Shown one piece after another: positions 6,607-15,286 of a DNA stretch of 38,362 nucleotides. Origin of the DNA: a virus. Location: positions 1-38,362 of the IMG/VR virus record IMGVR_UViG_3300044612_001141. One strand, given 5' to 3'. How positions within the stretch are numbered: the stretch's first letter is position 1; every line of letters begins with the position of its first letter. The translations under genes and the position numbers were made by a program. The notes beneath the pieces were generated by a model that worked only from the letters and a program-made list of their open reading frames with translations, was not told the DNA's origin and did not search any database.

Positions 6607-7056
6607 TCAAGCGACCGGACCCCACTTGCCCGCCGGGCAGGATTGGTCGGCCCAACTCAGCTTCGACACATACCCAGCCGCCCTCGACACCGGGCACCCG
6701 CACAACTGGCAGGCGTTGTCCTTGAGGTGCTCGCACGTCAGACAGATGTCGTGCCGCCTGGTGATCTCCTCGTCGCTGCACATCGGCATCCCGGCGGCGA
6801 CGTGCGAGACGGTTGCGGACGCGAAGTTCTTCACCTTGGTGAGGAACGAGGGAGCGTCGGTGCGGGCGAGGTCGGGTGGTGGTGGTGACGGCTGCGGTTC
6901 GTAGCCCGGCCTGGGCGTGCGTGGGTACGCCGGATGCTCCACGTCAATCGTCCACTCGTCGCCGTCCTGGCTGACCACGCACGGCAGCACCTCGTCGAGC
7001 GTGTAGCCACGCTCGACGCAACGGGCTGAAAGATACATTCTGTGGCAGGTAATCAT
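6607..7056 (-). CDS. Protein with C-terminal Cys4-type zinc-ribbon-like motif
   Basis: A 149-aa protein starts at ATG 7056, overlapping the previous stop as ATGA. The N-terminal part has CHRMYLSARCVERGYTLDEV, the centre is Pro-rich (about 40-65), and the C-terminal third has CLTC, CQLCGCP and SCPAGKW. The CxxC...CxxCGC...CPxGKW layout is a recurrent phage/bacterial small Cys motif likely to bind zinc. It follows a set of Cys-rich genes downstream of the fibre, so it may act in the virion or on assembly; the role is unknown. Confidence 0.7.
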   Translation of the reverse strand: MITCHRMYLSARCVERGYTLDEVLPCVVSQDGDEWTIDVEHPAYPRTPRPGYEPQPSPPPPDLARTDAPSFLTKVKNFASATVSHVAAGMPMCSDEEITRRHDICLTCEHLKDNACQLCGCPVSRAAGYVSKLSWADQSCPAGKWGPVA

Positions 7057-7532
7057 GGCAATGGATTTGGTGCTGGATAGCAAACGAACTTCTGTGAACC
7101 GCCAAGCCCGGTCTTTTCGTTCACCTCGGCGCACGACACGCACGGCGTTGTCACCCACATGCCGCCGCTCGCTTCGCAAGCTGATTGCGTGGTAACTGGA
7201 GCGCCTGCCTCGCTGCTGTATGACCGGCACTGAGGAAACGATTGCGCAGATGGAAACGAAGCGAAGCCGCCGCTCCAAACGATGTCTTTTGCGCTCCATG
7301 TGCCAGGGCCGCAGCAAAAGCCAACGCTGCCGCCGCACGTCGTCCCCACCCCCTTGAACGTCTTCCCCGTCCCTTGGCACTGGCACTGCGGCTTGACCGT
7401 GCATGCAGTGCCCTCGCAGCACGCGCCCTCCTTACATGCTTGCAGGCAGTCGGCTTCGGTGGTGTAGGTCTGTCCTATGACTGCTGAGGAAGGCCACTGG
7501 CTAACACCGTTGCTTTTTTTGCGACACGGCAT
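7053..7532 (-). CDS. Cys-rich protein (159 aa), possible virion surface component
   Basis: This protein has about 17 Cys residues, including ADCLQACKEGACCEGTACT, QCQCQGTG, FCCGPG and TPCVSCAE. The repeating Cys/Gly pattern resembles small disulfide-stabilised modules. No signal peptide is present. It sits between a fibre-region protein with a Cys-rich N-terminus and a zinc-ribbon-like protein, with ATGA coupling downstream. No clear ribosome site; its start is 9 bases after the upstream stop. A tail-tip or fibre accessory role is inferred from position only. Confidence 0.65.
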   Translation of the reverse strand: MPCRKKSNGVSQWPSSAVIGQTYTTEADCLQACKEGACCEGTACTVKPQCQCQGTGKTFKGVGTTCGGSVGFCCGPGTWSAKDIVWSGGFASFPSAQSFPQCRSYSSEAGAPVTTQSACEASGGMWVTTPCVSCAEVNEKTGLGGSQKFVCYPAPNPLP

Positions 7533-7541
7533 TTTGTGCTA

Positions 7542-8243
7542 TCAGTTGAAAGAAATGCGAATGGTAAAAGACCGCGAACCAGTCTCCATAACTGGAACCT
7601 TCGTCCCGTAAATGCCTTCCTGAAAAGCAAACGGGTACAGCGGAGACTCTCCCGAGAACGAGCCATCACTAAGAATCGCTGTGGCTCCGTAAACTATAAA
7701 GTCAGGAGGCTTTGGCGCTTCGCAAAGACGATAGTCTGCACTAAACCTTACAGAGCCAGTAGAGGAAAGCCAGATGTTACTCGCGCTGTTGGGGACGGTC
7801 GGACATCTCAGCTCTGAAAGGCTCTTGTATGTTCCGACTCCGGCATCCACGATGTTGATCATAATCGGCCAGAACATTTGAAAATCGGCCCCGAACGAAT
7901 CAACGTACAAAGAAAACCCGCCACTGCATCCAGGCGGTTGATTTGAAAAAGCAACAGAGCTGTAGTTGTTCAGCGTAATAGGAACGGTCCACGTTCCCGA
8001 ATGAGACGATCCTTTCACACCACGGGACACTCGCAAAAAGTTAAAGCCCGACGGAGGCGTCATGCTGTTCGTGAAGTGCTCTAGATAGTCCGATGCTTGT
8101 ATTGTCACTGTGGCAGTCGTAAGAGCGGACAACTGGCAGTCTTTGTCCGGGCAGCACTCCCATTCCTCCCCGCAGCACCCGCAGTTCTCTGCGAGCCGGC
8201 CATTCTTGACGATCAGCGATCCGTTTCGCGTTGCGAGTGTCAT
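7542..8243 (-). CDS. Tail-region protein with Cys-rich N-terminus
   Basis: The start is ATG 8243, overlapping the upstream stop (ATGA). The 233-aa protein begins with GSLIVKNGRLAENCGCCGEEWECC, a Cys cluster near residues 20-37, followed by a long beta-rich region (TWTVPITLNNYSSVAF, IWLSSTGSVRFSADYRL, SFTIRISF) with no recognised domain. The N-terminal NGRLAENCGCC arrangement looks familiar from environmental phage tail regions, but I cannot name a family. It lies downstream of the large fibre, so adhesin or fibre-accessory function is plausible. Confidence 0.65.
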   Translation of the reverse strand: MTLATRNGSLIVKNGRLAENCGCCGEEWECCPDKDCQLSALTTATVTIQASDYLEHFTNSMTPPSGFNFLRVSRGVKGSSHSGTWTVPITLNNYSSVAFSNQPPGCSGGFSLYVDSFGADFQMFWPIMINIVDAGVGTYKSLSELRCPTVPNSASNIWLSSTGSVRFSADYRLCEAPKPPDFIVYGATAILSDGSFSGESPLYPFAFQEGIYGTKVPVMETGSRSFTIRISFN

Positions 8244-8686
8244 GTGCAGGCCGTGGTGCCCAGCCAACGAAGGTTGCCGCCCTGAATCGTCAGCACGTGC
8301 GTGCCGGTCGCGGAATATCCGGGCTGCTGTGTCAGGTTTGGCTGGACGAGATACCACGAGGTGCCGTCTTTGGCGATCGACACATCACACGACCCAGCCG
8401 GACTCAGGCCGCACACGAGGTTCATCACGCTGGCCGTATTCGGCGTGCTCGTCACATTGCGGAACGTGACCGTCTTGCTGGCGTTGATCGCCCAATCACC
8501 CGTGAACGTGCCGACCCGGAACACCTTGGACGCCGCCCCGACACCTCGAGGACCCCACTCCAGCGGCCCGAGGTCGCGGTTCCCGGCTTCCACTTCGCGA
8601 ACGACCCGGCCGATCCGCTCAGCTGCGGGCTTCGTGAACGTCACTCGCTGCGTGCCAGCGGATGCGCCGTCGGGTTTTCTTGCCAT
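8240..8686 (-). CDS. Tail-region protein downstream of fibre (148 aa)
   Basis: The product has a basic N-terminal helix (AAERIGRVVREVEAG) and a beta-rich remainder (VFRVGTFTGDWAINASKTVTFRNV, WYLVQPNLTQQ, HVLTIQGGNLRWLG). It begins 6 bases after the fibre stop and ends in an ATGA overlap with the next gene, so it is co-translated with the fibre. No catalytic motif is seen. A structural or adhesin-accessory role is inferred from context. Confidence 0.65.
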   Translation of the reverse strand: MARKPDGASAGTQRVTFTKPAAERIGRVVREVEAGNRDLGPLEWGPRGVGAASKVFRVGTFTGDWAINASKTVTFRNVTSTPNTASVMNLVCGLSPAGSCDVSIAKDGTSWYLVQPNLTQQPGYSATGTHVLTIQGGNLRWLGTTACT

Positions 8687-8692
8687 GTGGGA

Positions 8693-10891
8693 CTACTGAA
8701 CGAGTTGGAGAGCGGCGAAGTTTCGCGAGCCACAGTCGCCGCTGTTGTCGCCAGTGAACTTCCAGCGATAGGCACGATAATTAGCTGGCGACGGGAGACT
8801 AAAGTTTGTCGTCTGCCACGCGCCGCCCCACGTCTGGCCCGCAACAGTGTGCAGCACCGTCCATGAAGACAGGTTGTCGCTGCCTTCAAATGTCCAGTTG
8901 TTCACGCCAGCCCAGTAGCTACCTCCACCGACGCCAACCGTGTAACCGCTGATGAGAGACTTCTGACCTTCTGGGAACGCATACTGCGGCGCGTCAAAAA
9001 CGCTGCTGCCACCGCACAGGTTCACGTTCTGGACGGCCCAAGAGACATTGCCGCCCTGCGCGAATACTGTCCACTTTTCGACAAAGCCAGGGTTTCTTGT
9101 GGACGATGTTAGGTCGGCGATGCCAGACGGCGACGTGTCGCCGGTCATCGCAGGGATCGCCCGGAACACGCCGCTGCTGGGCGTCACGCTACTCGATGCG
9201 GTCGAGTACGCGCCCGTACCGACGGCATTCACTGCCGCTACGCGAAAGATGTACGCCGTGCCGTTGGTCAGCCCGGTCACGGTCGCTGAAGTCGCGTCCG
9301 ACGTGCTGTCGCTGAACGTTGTCCAGGTCGAACCGCTGTTCGACGAATACTGCACGACGTAGTCCGTGATCGCATAGCCGCCTGTCTCAGAAGGTGCAGT
9401 CCACGAAACCTGAGCCTGAGCGTTGCCGGGAGTAGCGGTTACACCCGTTGGGACACCCAGCGGAGTCCATGAAGAAATCGACACGCGACGCCAGCCGGCA
9501 GGTGACTTCACGTAGAAATAGAAGCCGTCGTAGGACAGGCTGCCGTTTTCTCCTTCTGCTGAAGGGCTCACGGGAACAGACGACCACGAAATGCCGCCAC
9601 TTCCTCCAGCCGCCGCAATCGTGATCGAGCTGCTGGCGGTGCTGACGGTAACGCCCGCACCGCCGGTAATCGACACAGTGCCCGTCAGTCCGTTCAGCAC
9701 CTGCACGTAGTCGTGCGAGTGGCTGGCGGGAGCAGCTCCAACGTCTGCCGCCGAGGGCATCAAATGCACGTGGTCGGCCCGCGACGCGTCTCCGCTCGTA
9801 CCCGCCGCCGCCGTGCCCAGCGGCTGCGGCGTGGCGCTGCTCACCACGATCCCGGACGTACCGCCAGCAAACGCCACCGTGATCGACCCGGCCGCCGTGT
9901 CGCGGCTGAGCGTCATGCCAGCACCCTGGACCAGCACCGGGTCGACGATGCTGAAGCGGCTGGCCCAGCTGGCCGCCGTGCCGTCGGTCACCAGCGGCCC
10001 GGCCTTGCCGCCCTGGGCAGGCAGGCTGGTGTATCCAGTGATGTCGGCCGTGGAGTGCGTGTGTATCGACGCCGCGTAGTCGTGCGTGTGGCCGACCTGG
10101 GAGAACGCTGCCGTGAGGCCCACCACGTCGGCCGTGCTGTGCGTGTGGGCCTGCGGCGCGAACGTCGTAGGAACGCCGCTGAGGGCCGTGTAGCCAATGG
10201 TTGGGATGCGAGCGAGATCGAGCACGCCGCTGCCAATCGCCGCGGCGTCGTGCGTGTGGCTGGCTGCCGCGAACGAGCTCGAGATACCGGTGATGTCCGC
10301 CGTGCCGTGCGTATGGGCCGCAGGTGCGAAGGTAGCTGGCACGTTCTGCAGGCTCGTATACGAGCCGCTAGAGGCAACTGCGGCCAATCCGCTAACGTCG
10401 GCCACCGCCAGCGAGATCGCACCCTGGCGGCCCGCCACGCTCTGCACCGGAGCAGCGGCCGCCGCCGCAGCCGTGAACGACACAACGTCGCTGGTCGAGT
10501 GCGTGTGGGCCGATGGTGCGAACGTGGCCGGCACGTCGGCCAGGGCGGTGTATGAGATCGTCGGAATACGTGCGATGGCGAATGTGCCAGCCGTTACGTC
10601 TGCGGCCTGCAGCTGCACCGCACCCACACGCCCGGCCACCGACTGCACGGGAGCCAGGCTGGCGACAGCCGCCGTGCCGTAGCTCGCAATCGTGAACTGC
10701 GAGGCACTGGTGGAAATCGTGATGCCGTCGCCCGCCGCCAACTGAAACGTCCCGAAAGCGTTGGTTGCCGTGCCAGGAGCGACAACAAAGCCAGCCGGGC
10801 CGATGCCGCCGCCGACCTCGATCGACACGGCTGTGCCGCCCGACACGCTCACACCCGCAGCGGTGCTAGAGACAACGACGTTGATGCTCAT
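8693..10891 (-). CDS. Large tail fibre: HxH repeats, fibronectin III, discoidin-like C-terminus
   Basis: This 732-aa protein is almost certainly a receptor-binding fibre. Residues 80-300 hold imperfect repeats (SVAGRxGAxxL, ALxxVPxTFAPxAHTH). Eight HxH motifs lie at 129, 193, 212, 249, 268, 277, 374 and 391; such motifs coordinate metal in trimeric phage fibres. Residues 478-572 form a fibronectin III domain (VPTGVTATPG...VSWTAP...YVVQYSS...TGLTNGTAYIFRVAAVN). Residues about 600-732 resemble an F5/8 type C (discoidin) carbohydrate-binding domain (WTFEGSDNLSSWTVLH, YRAYRWKFTGDNSG). The start ATG 10891 overlaps the BppU-like gene (ATGA). This gene gives the best clue to host recognition, but the ligand cannot be read. 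Confidence 0.85.
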   Translation of the reverse strand: MSINVVVSSTAAGVSVSGGTAVSIEVGGGIGPAGFVVAPGTATNAFGTFQLAAGDGITISTSASQFTIASYGTAAVASLAPVQSVAGRVGAVQLQAADVTAGTFAIARIPTISYTALADVPATFAPSAHTHSTSDVVSFTAAAAAAAPVQSVAGRQGAISLAVADVSGLAAVASSGSYTSLQNVPATFAPAAHTHGTADITGISSSFAAASHTHDAAAIGSGVLDLARIPTIGYTALSGVPTTFAPQAHTHSTADVVGLTAAFSQVGHTHDYAASIHTHSTADITGYTSLPAQGGKAGPLVTDGTAASWASRFSIVDPVLVQGAGMTLSRDTAAGSITVAFAGGTSGIVVSSATPQPLGTAAAGTSGDASRADHVHLMPSAADVGAAPASHSHDYVQVLNGLTGTVSITGGAGVTVSTASSSITIAAAGGSGGISWSSVPVSPSAEGENGSLSYDGFYFYVKSPAGWRRVSISSWTPLGVPTGVTATPGNAQAQVSWTAPSETGGYAITDYVVQYSSNSGSTWTTFSDSTSDATSATVTGLTNGTAYIFRVAAVNAVGTGAYSTASSSVTPSSGVFRAIPAMTGDTSPSGIADLTSSTRNPGFVEKWTVFAQGGNVSWAVQNVNLCGGSSVFDAPQYAFPEGQKSLISGYTVGVGGGSYWAGVNNWTFEGSDNLSSWTVLHTVAGQTWGGAWQTTNFSLPSPANYRAYRWKFTGDNSGDCGSRNFAALQLVQ

Positions 10892-11253
10892 GGTGCGAAC
10901 GCTCGCAGTGTGCCAGATAGGTAGGTCCGGGTGACGAGGCCGGGCGAGACGCCACGCAGATACCAGCGGTAGGTCTGTGACGACGCCAAGGCCGAGGTCT
11001 GTAACTCAGTCAGCGAAAGGTTTAGCTGCCCGGCCGCAGCGTTGACCGTCGTGACGGCGAACGTGGCTGCTGTGGCGCCCTGCGTTGCGACGCCTGACGG
11101 GTTGGAGAACGACACGCTGGTCGAGACCTGGTAGACGATCGCCGTCCAGGTAAACCCGGTAGTGTCGATGCTCAGGTCGGCAAGCATGCCGAACTCATCG
11201 CCCACCGTGAGGGAGATATTGAGCGTGCCAGGAAGTGCGAGGAACTCTGTCAT
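10888..11253 (-). CDS. BppU-like Ig-fold protein preceding the fibre
   Basis: This 121-aa beta-rich protein shares the pattern LPGxLxxSLxxGDExG...TxxTGxTxxAxxx...NAAAGxxNxxLTExQTxAL with the 108-aa protein at 19639-19965, so the two are paralogues. The pattern resembles the N-terminal domain of baseplate upper proteins (BppU type), which anchor fibres to the tail. Each copy is immediately followed by a fibre gene with a 4-base overlap, which strongly suggests a fibre adaptor. The name is by resemblance; the pairing is seen directly. Confidence 0.7.
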   Translation of the reverse strand: MTEFLALPGTLNISLTVGDEFGMLADLSIDTTGFTWTAIVYQVSTSVSFSNPSGVATQGATAATFAVTTVNAAAGQLNLSLTELQTSALASSQTYRWYLRGVSPGLVTRTYLSGTLRAFAP

Positions 11254-11285
11254 AACGTCAACCTACTCGGTGTGTCGAAATGCTT

Positions 11286-12158
11286 TTAGAAAGGTGGCGT
11301 GCCGAACAACGGCTGAAACGCCACCTCGGAGTGGACGCGCCGGTAGAGAATGTCAGGTGCGACGCCAGGCCCTTTTAGCGAGCCGTTGGAGTTAAGCGCG
11401 ACCGGGTTGGAAGACGCGAGTTTGTCGCCGCTTTCAGCGTCAAGGACATACGCCCGTTTCTTCTGGCTGCCTTCGATGTAGTTGTATCCAACGTCCGGCA
11501 GCATCAATCGCCAGCCGCTTTGCCGAAACGCCAACTCAACCGACACGGCCCAGAACTTGAGTTCGCTGCCGTTGACTACCTCGACCTGTTGCTGGCCGCT
11601 GATGCCCTGGCATTTCCATTGGTACGGCGCTGCGCCCAGATACCCGTCTGAGTTCACTGCGTTTGTAACGCTGGCCGCGACACCGATAGGAAACACGGCG
11701 CGGTTCCCTGAGATCGTCGCCCGCAGTTCCGCCTCCTCGGTCATCGCACCCTCGAAGAAGTCAAAGGCACTGTTCATGAGCGGCCGCACGTTTCCGTTTC
11801 CGCTGCCCTCGTAGTACGCCAGGGCAGGGACGGCGGCGCCGCCAGTCGAGAATGACCAGATGTCTGCGCGGGCCAGCGGGTTCGGGTCGCTGTCCTCAGT
11901 GCCAATGGCTGGCACCTCGTAGGAATACGTGGCCTCGACATGGTACGGGTCGAGTTCGTTGACCGCGCCTTCGACGCACAGCAGGTAGCCGTACTCGGGA
12001 TGGCTGGCACCGTGGAATATCCCGATGGCGTTCAGCACTTCCTGCGTCGACGTTACGCCATTCGTCGTGCAGTGGTACTTAATCTCCGCCGTCGGCGACT
12101 CGCCAAACTTGTGCGTGAACGTTCGCGGAATTACCTCGCGGTAGGTCAGTACGGCCAT
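11286..12158 (-). CDS. Putative tail-tip/baseplate protein (290 aa)
   Basis: The gene follows the tape measure with a TAATG overlap and precedes the fibre adaptor, the place where distal tail or baseplate hub proteins lie. The product has N-terminal beta strands (MAVLTYREVIPRTFTHKFG, EIKYHCTTNG), a middle region with GYLLCVEGAVNELDPYHVEATYSYEV, and the C-terminal SEVAFQPLFGTPPF. I do not recognise the family. The call rests on position. Confidence 0.6.
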   Translation of the reverse strand: MAVLTYREVIPRTFTHKFGESPTAEIKYHCTTNGVTSTQEVLNAIGIFHGASHPEYGYLLCVEGAVNELDPYHVEATYSYEVPAIGTEDSDPNPLARADIWSFSTGGAAVPALAYYEGSGNGNVRPLMNSAFDFFEGAMTEEAELRATISGNRAVFPIGVAASVTNAVNSDGYLGAAPYQWKCQGISGQQQVEVVNGSELKFWAVSVELAFRQSGWRLMLPDVGYNYIEGSQKKRAYVLDAESGDKLASSNPVALNSNGSLKGPGVAPDILYRRVHSEVAFQPLFGTPPF

Positions 12159-15100
12159 TACGCTGCTCCCACGATGTCGACCACGCCGCCGAGCTTGCCA
12201 ATCTCAGCCTTAATCTTCTGAAGCTCGCCAAGCTGTTTCCGATACTCGGCAATCGCCGGATCTTCGCGGCCGGTCGCCAGACGCAGGAACTCGCTCACGC
12301 CCTCGCTCGTGCGTACGTCTGTCGCTTGGACGGGCTGCTGCGAAACCTGCGACAGAGCATCGAGCCGATCTGCTTCGATCTCGGCAGCACGCTCGGCGTA
12401 CTGTTCGTTCAGGTCTCGGATCTTCTCAGCCGTCTTGAGTGCGTCCTCAAAGCCAGACCGGATCGCGTCGGCTGCCTGCTCAAACGTCTCCGGGTCGATG
12501 ACCTTAGCTTCAAGGTCCGCCTCCAGCTGCGACAGCTGCTCCTGTGCAGCTGCGAACGCGTCCGGCGCAATCTCAACGCTGGCATCCGAAAACGTCTTGT
12601 CCAGCTTGTCTCGCACCGACGCTATCGCACGCTCGGCGTCCTGAGTCGAGAACCCAAACCGTGCCGTCTCTTCGGCCGCCGCCTGGGCCTGGTCGAGAAC
12701 GGCGAGACGCCGCGTAGCTGCCTGCTCGGCGGCTGCATCACCAGCGGCGCGAGCCTCGGCGATGGCCGCCTCGGTCTCCTCGACCTGCCGAGTGATAGCC
12801 AGGAGCGTGTCTGCCGCCGTCGCACCATCGCCGCCGAGACCTTGGGCAGAGATGAACGCGTCGGCCAGCTTGCGGTCGGCCTCGACGGCAGCAGCTGCGG
12901 CACGCTCGGCCGCTGCGATCTTTTCGTCGGCGGCCTTCTGTGCCGCCTCGGCAGCTTTGGCTTGGGCATCTGCTTCTTTATCCAGCGTTTCAATCTTGGC
13001 CTCAAACGCGGTCTTCTCCCGCTCTGCCATTTTCCTGGCTTCGTCAGCGGTCAGCGTGCCGTCCGCCTGCAGCTGAGCGATCTGCTCGAGCGAGTTTTGG
13101 TAGGCCAGTGCCGCATCGAATCCAGCGGCACCAAACTCTGCCGCTGCGGTAGTGGCCGCGTCGATCTCCTTGGCGAACTGCGTGGCTGCCAACGTCGGGC
13201 CGGAAATGTCTAGCTCTGGTGAAATCGGCTGCTGGACCTCAGCCGTGATGCCCAGAAAGTCTTCGGCAATCGTGAGCAAGCGGCCGACTGTGCCGCCGAT
13301 GGCGTTGGCGATCGTCGCAAAGGTGGAGGATACGCCTCCGAACACGGATGAGATTAAGGCCCCGATTGACTCAATAGAAACGTTAAGCCCAAAGAGCTTG
13401 TTAAACGCCGCCAACGTCCGGCCGACATACTCGCCAATCTGCGCGAGAGCCGTAGTGATGATCTTGGCAATGCGGGACATGGTTTCGCCAATCGCCCCGA
13501 TGTTGTCGGTGATGGCGTTCAGCGGGCTAAAGGATGCCAGCCACTCGTAGGAGGCCACCTGTGCGTCCACGAAATAGCGGACAATGTCCACGAGTTCTTC
13601 ATTGAACGCGTCTGCTAGGCCGCCCCATGCCTGCGACAAGTCACCAAGCGGAGCCAGCAAGGCACCGAGAGACCGCCCAATGCCACCTAGTATGACTCCA
13701 ACAATCTCAATGGCTGTGCCGAGGCCCGAGAGAATTGGTTCCAGCACGTCGCCAATCGGCCCTACGATCGCGTTGATGCCGCCCAAGAACTCGGCCGAGC
13801 CTTGCGCGATGCCTTCGCCCAGGCCCGCGAACGGCAATAGGAGTAGCTCGCCGAGCCGGGAACTGGCAACGCCCAGTGCGTCGATGCCTGCACCGAAATC
13901 ATCAATGCGGCCTCGGTCGATGTCAGACATAGCGCCGCCGAGCCGCTCGATGTCTTCTGCCGCCGGGCCGAGGTTGGCGAAGAACGGCAGTAAGTCCGCG
14001 CCGCTCTTGCCAAAGATCTGCATGGCAGCGGCAGTGCGTTTCGCTGGATCGTCGATGCCTTGGAGTTGCTCGCCAATCAGGCGGATCTGCTCCTCTGGGC
14101 TGAGGTTCTCCAGGTCTGTGAACGAAATGCCAAGCTTGTCGAGAGCCGCCGTCGCGGCCTTGCTTTCCTCGTCTGCACCCGCGAGCGTCTTCTGCAGCTT
14201 GCCAAAGGCGCTGCTGACAGATTCGATCGAAACGCCAGAGCGGTTGCCCGCTTCCTCCAGAAGTTGAATAAACTCGAACGACACGCCCAGCTTGTCGGCC
14301 GTGTTGCCGAGCTTCTCGACGCGGTCCTCGAGGTCGAGCAGCCCGCTGGCCACCGCGCTGGCACCAGCGGCAAACGCAGTGACCGCAGCGAGGCCGAGGC
14401 TGAAAGGATTGACTAGCCCAGCTACAGAAGAGCCAATGTTGGCAAGGCCACCCGAAAGCCCAGCACCGCCGCCGAACACCTTACCGAGGCCCTGGCCAGC
14501 TGACGATAGACCGGACAGCCGACCAGCCACATTGCCGATCGGCCCAGGCAGTGCAGACAGCACACCGCTCAACTCGTTGAACTGCATGGTGCTACCGCCA
14601 CCGCCGGAAGCGGAGGCGGCATCGAATGCAGAGGCAGACCTGGTGGCCTTGTCAAAGCTTGTCGCAGCCTTGGCAAGGGCCGCGTTGTATGTCTCCTGCG
14701 AGATGCGACCGGCGGCTAGGTGGGCGCTAAGCTCTTGGACCTCGGCGTCGTACTTCTGCTGAGGGCTTAGGTTGGCCTGCGTGATCTGAGCCGCCCTCGA
14801 CAACGCCTTGGCTCGCTCGGTCTCGGCCTTGGCAGCCTCTTCGTTGGCACCGCTGGCCTCTGCCGCGGCACGCGAGTAGGTCTCCTCGCTGATCGCTCCT
14901 TGCGCGAGCAGCTGCCCGAGCCGCTCAAGCTCAGCCGTCCGGCGCTCCTCGGCCGTGGCAACCTGGTCGGTGATCCTCGCACCTTCCGCAAACGCAGCGG
15001 CCGCCGTCTGGGCACCGCCGACAACGGCCTGCAGTTCAGCGGCGTACTCTTGGGCCGAGATCTGCCCGGTCTTCAGTGCACTGCCGAGAAAGGCAATGTC

Positions 15101-15286
15101 CGTGGCGACTTGCTGCTGGGCCGCACCGGCCGCGCCGCTTGAGGATGTGAACGAATCAAAGAGCGACGCCGCCGCCGCCGCTTGCTTGCCGAGGTTCTGC
15201 AGCTGCCTGTCGACCTGCGACAGTCCCTTGGTCATGCCGTTGGCATTGGCCGAGAACTGCACGCCGAGTCCGATTACCGTCGACAT
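12158..15286 (-). CDS. Tape measure protein
   Basis: This is the longest gene (1042 aa). Residues 1-250 are helical and Ala/Gln-rich. Hydrophobic Gly/Ala/Leu stretches lie around 285-320, 475-560 and 640-690 and could cross or contact a membrane. Residues 720-1010 are coiled coil (EAEARxxAxx repeats). Using about 0.15 nm per residue, tail length would be about 150 nm. No lysozyme or peptidase motif was seen. Overlaps of TAATG link it to the chaperone region upstream and to the tail-tip gene downstream. With no sheath gene in the window, a siphovirus tail is indicated. Confidence 0.92.
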   Translation of the reverse strand: MSTVIGLGVQFSANANGMTKGLSQVDRQLQNLGKQAAAAASLFDSFTSSSGAAGAAQQQVATDIAFLGSALKTGQISAQEYAAELQAVVGGAQTAAAAFAEGARITDQVATAEERRTAELERLGQLLAQGAISEETYSRAAAEASGANEEAAKAETERAKALSRAAQITQANLSPQQKYDAEVQELSAHLAAGRISQETYNAALAKAATSFDKATRSASAFDAASASGGGGSTMQFNELSGVLSALPGPIGNVAGRLSGLSSAGQGLGKVFGGGAGLSGGLANIGSSVAGLVNPFSLGLAAVTAFAAGASAVASGLLDLEDRVEKLGNTADKLGVSFEFIQLLEEAGNRSGVSIESVSSAFGKLQKTLAGADEESKAATAALDKLGISFTDLENLSPEEQIRLIGEQLQGIDDPAKRTAAAMQIFGKSGADLLPFFANLGPAAEDIERLGGAMSDIDRGRIDDFGAGIDALGVASSRLGELLLLPFAGLGEGIAQGSAEFLGGINAIVGPIGDVLEPILSGLGTAIEIVGVILGGIGRSLGALLAPLGDLSQAWGGLADAFNEELVDIVRYFVDAQVASYEWLASFSPLNAITDNIGAIGETMSRIAKIITTALAQIGEYVGRTLAAFNKLFGLNVSIESIGALISSVFGGVSSTFATIANAIGGTVGRLLTIAEDFLGITAEVQQPISPELDISGPTLAATQFAKEIDAATTAAAEFGAAGFDAALAYQNSLEQIAQLQADGTLTADEARKMAEREKTAFEAKIETLDKEADAQAKAAEAAQKAADEKIAAAERAAAAAVEADRKLADAFISAQGLGGDGATAADTLLAITRQVEETEAAIAEARAAGDAAAEQAATRRLAVLDQAQAAAEETARFGFSTQDAERAIASVRDKLDKTFSDASVEIAPDAFAAAQEQLSQLEADLEAKVIDPETFEQAADAIRSGFEDALKTAEKIRDLNEQYAERAAEIEADRLDALSQVSQQPVQATDVRTSEGVSEFLRLATGREDPAIAEYRKQLGELQKIKAEIGKLGGVVDIVGAA

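Noticed and set aside
7506-7517. Run of seven T (A7 on the minus strand) at the Cys-rich gene start
   Set aside because: It encodes Lys-Lys near the N-terminus; no alternate frame of interest is opened by slippage.
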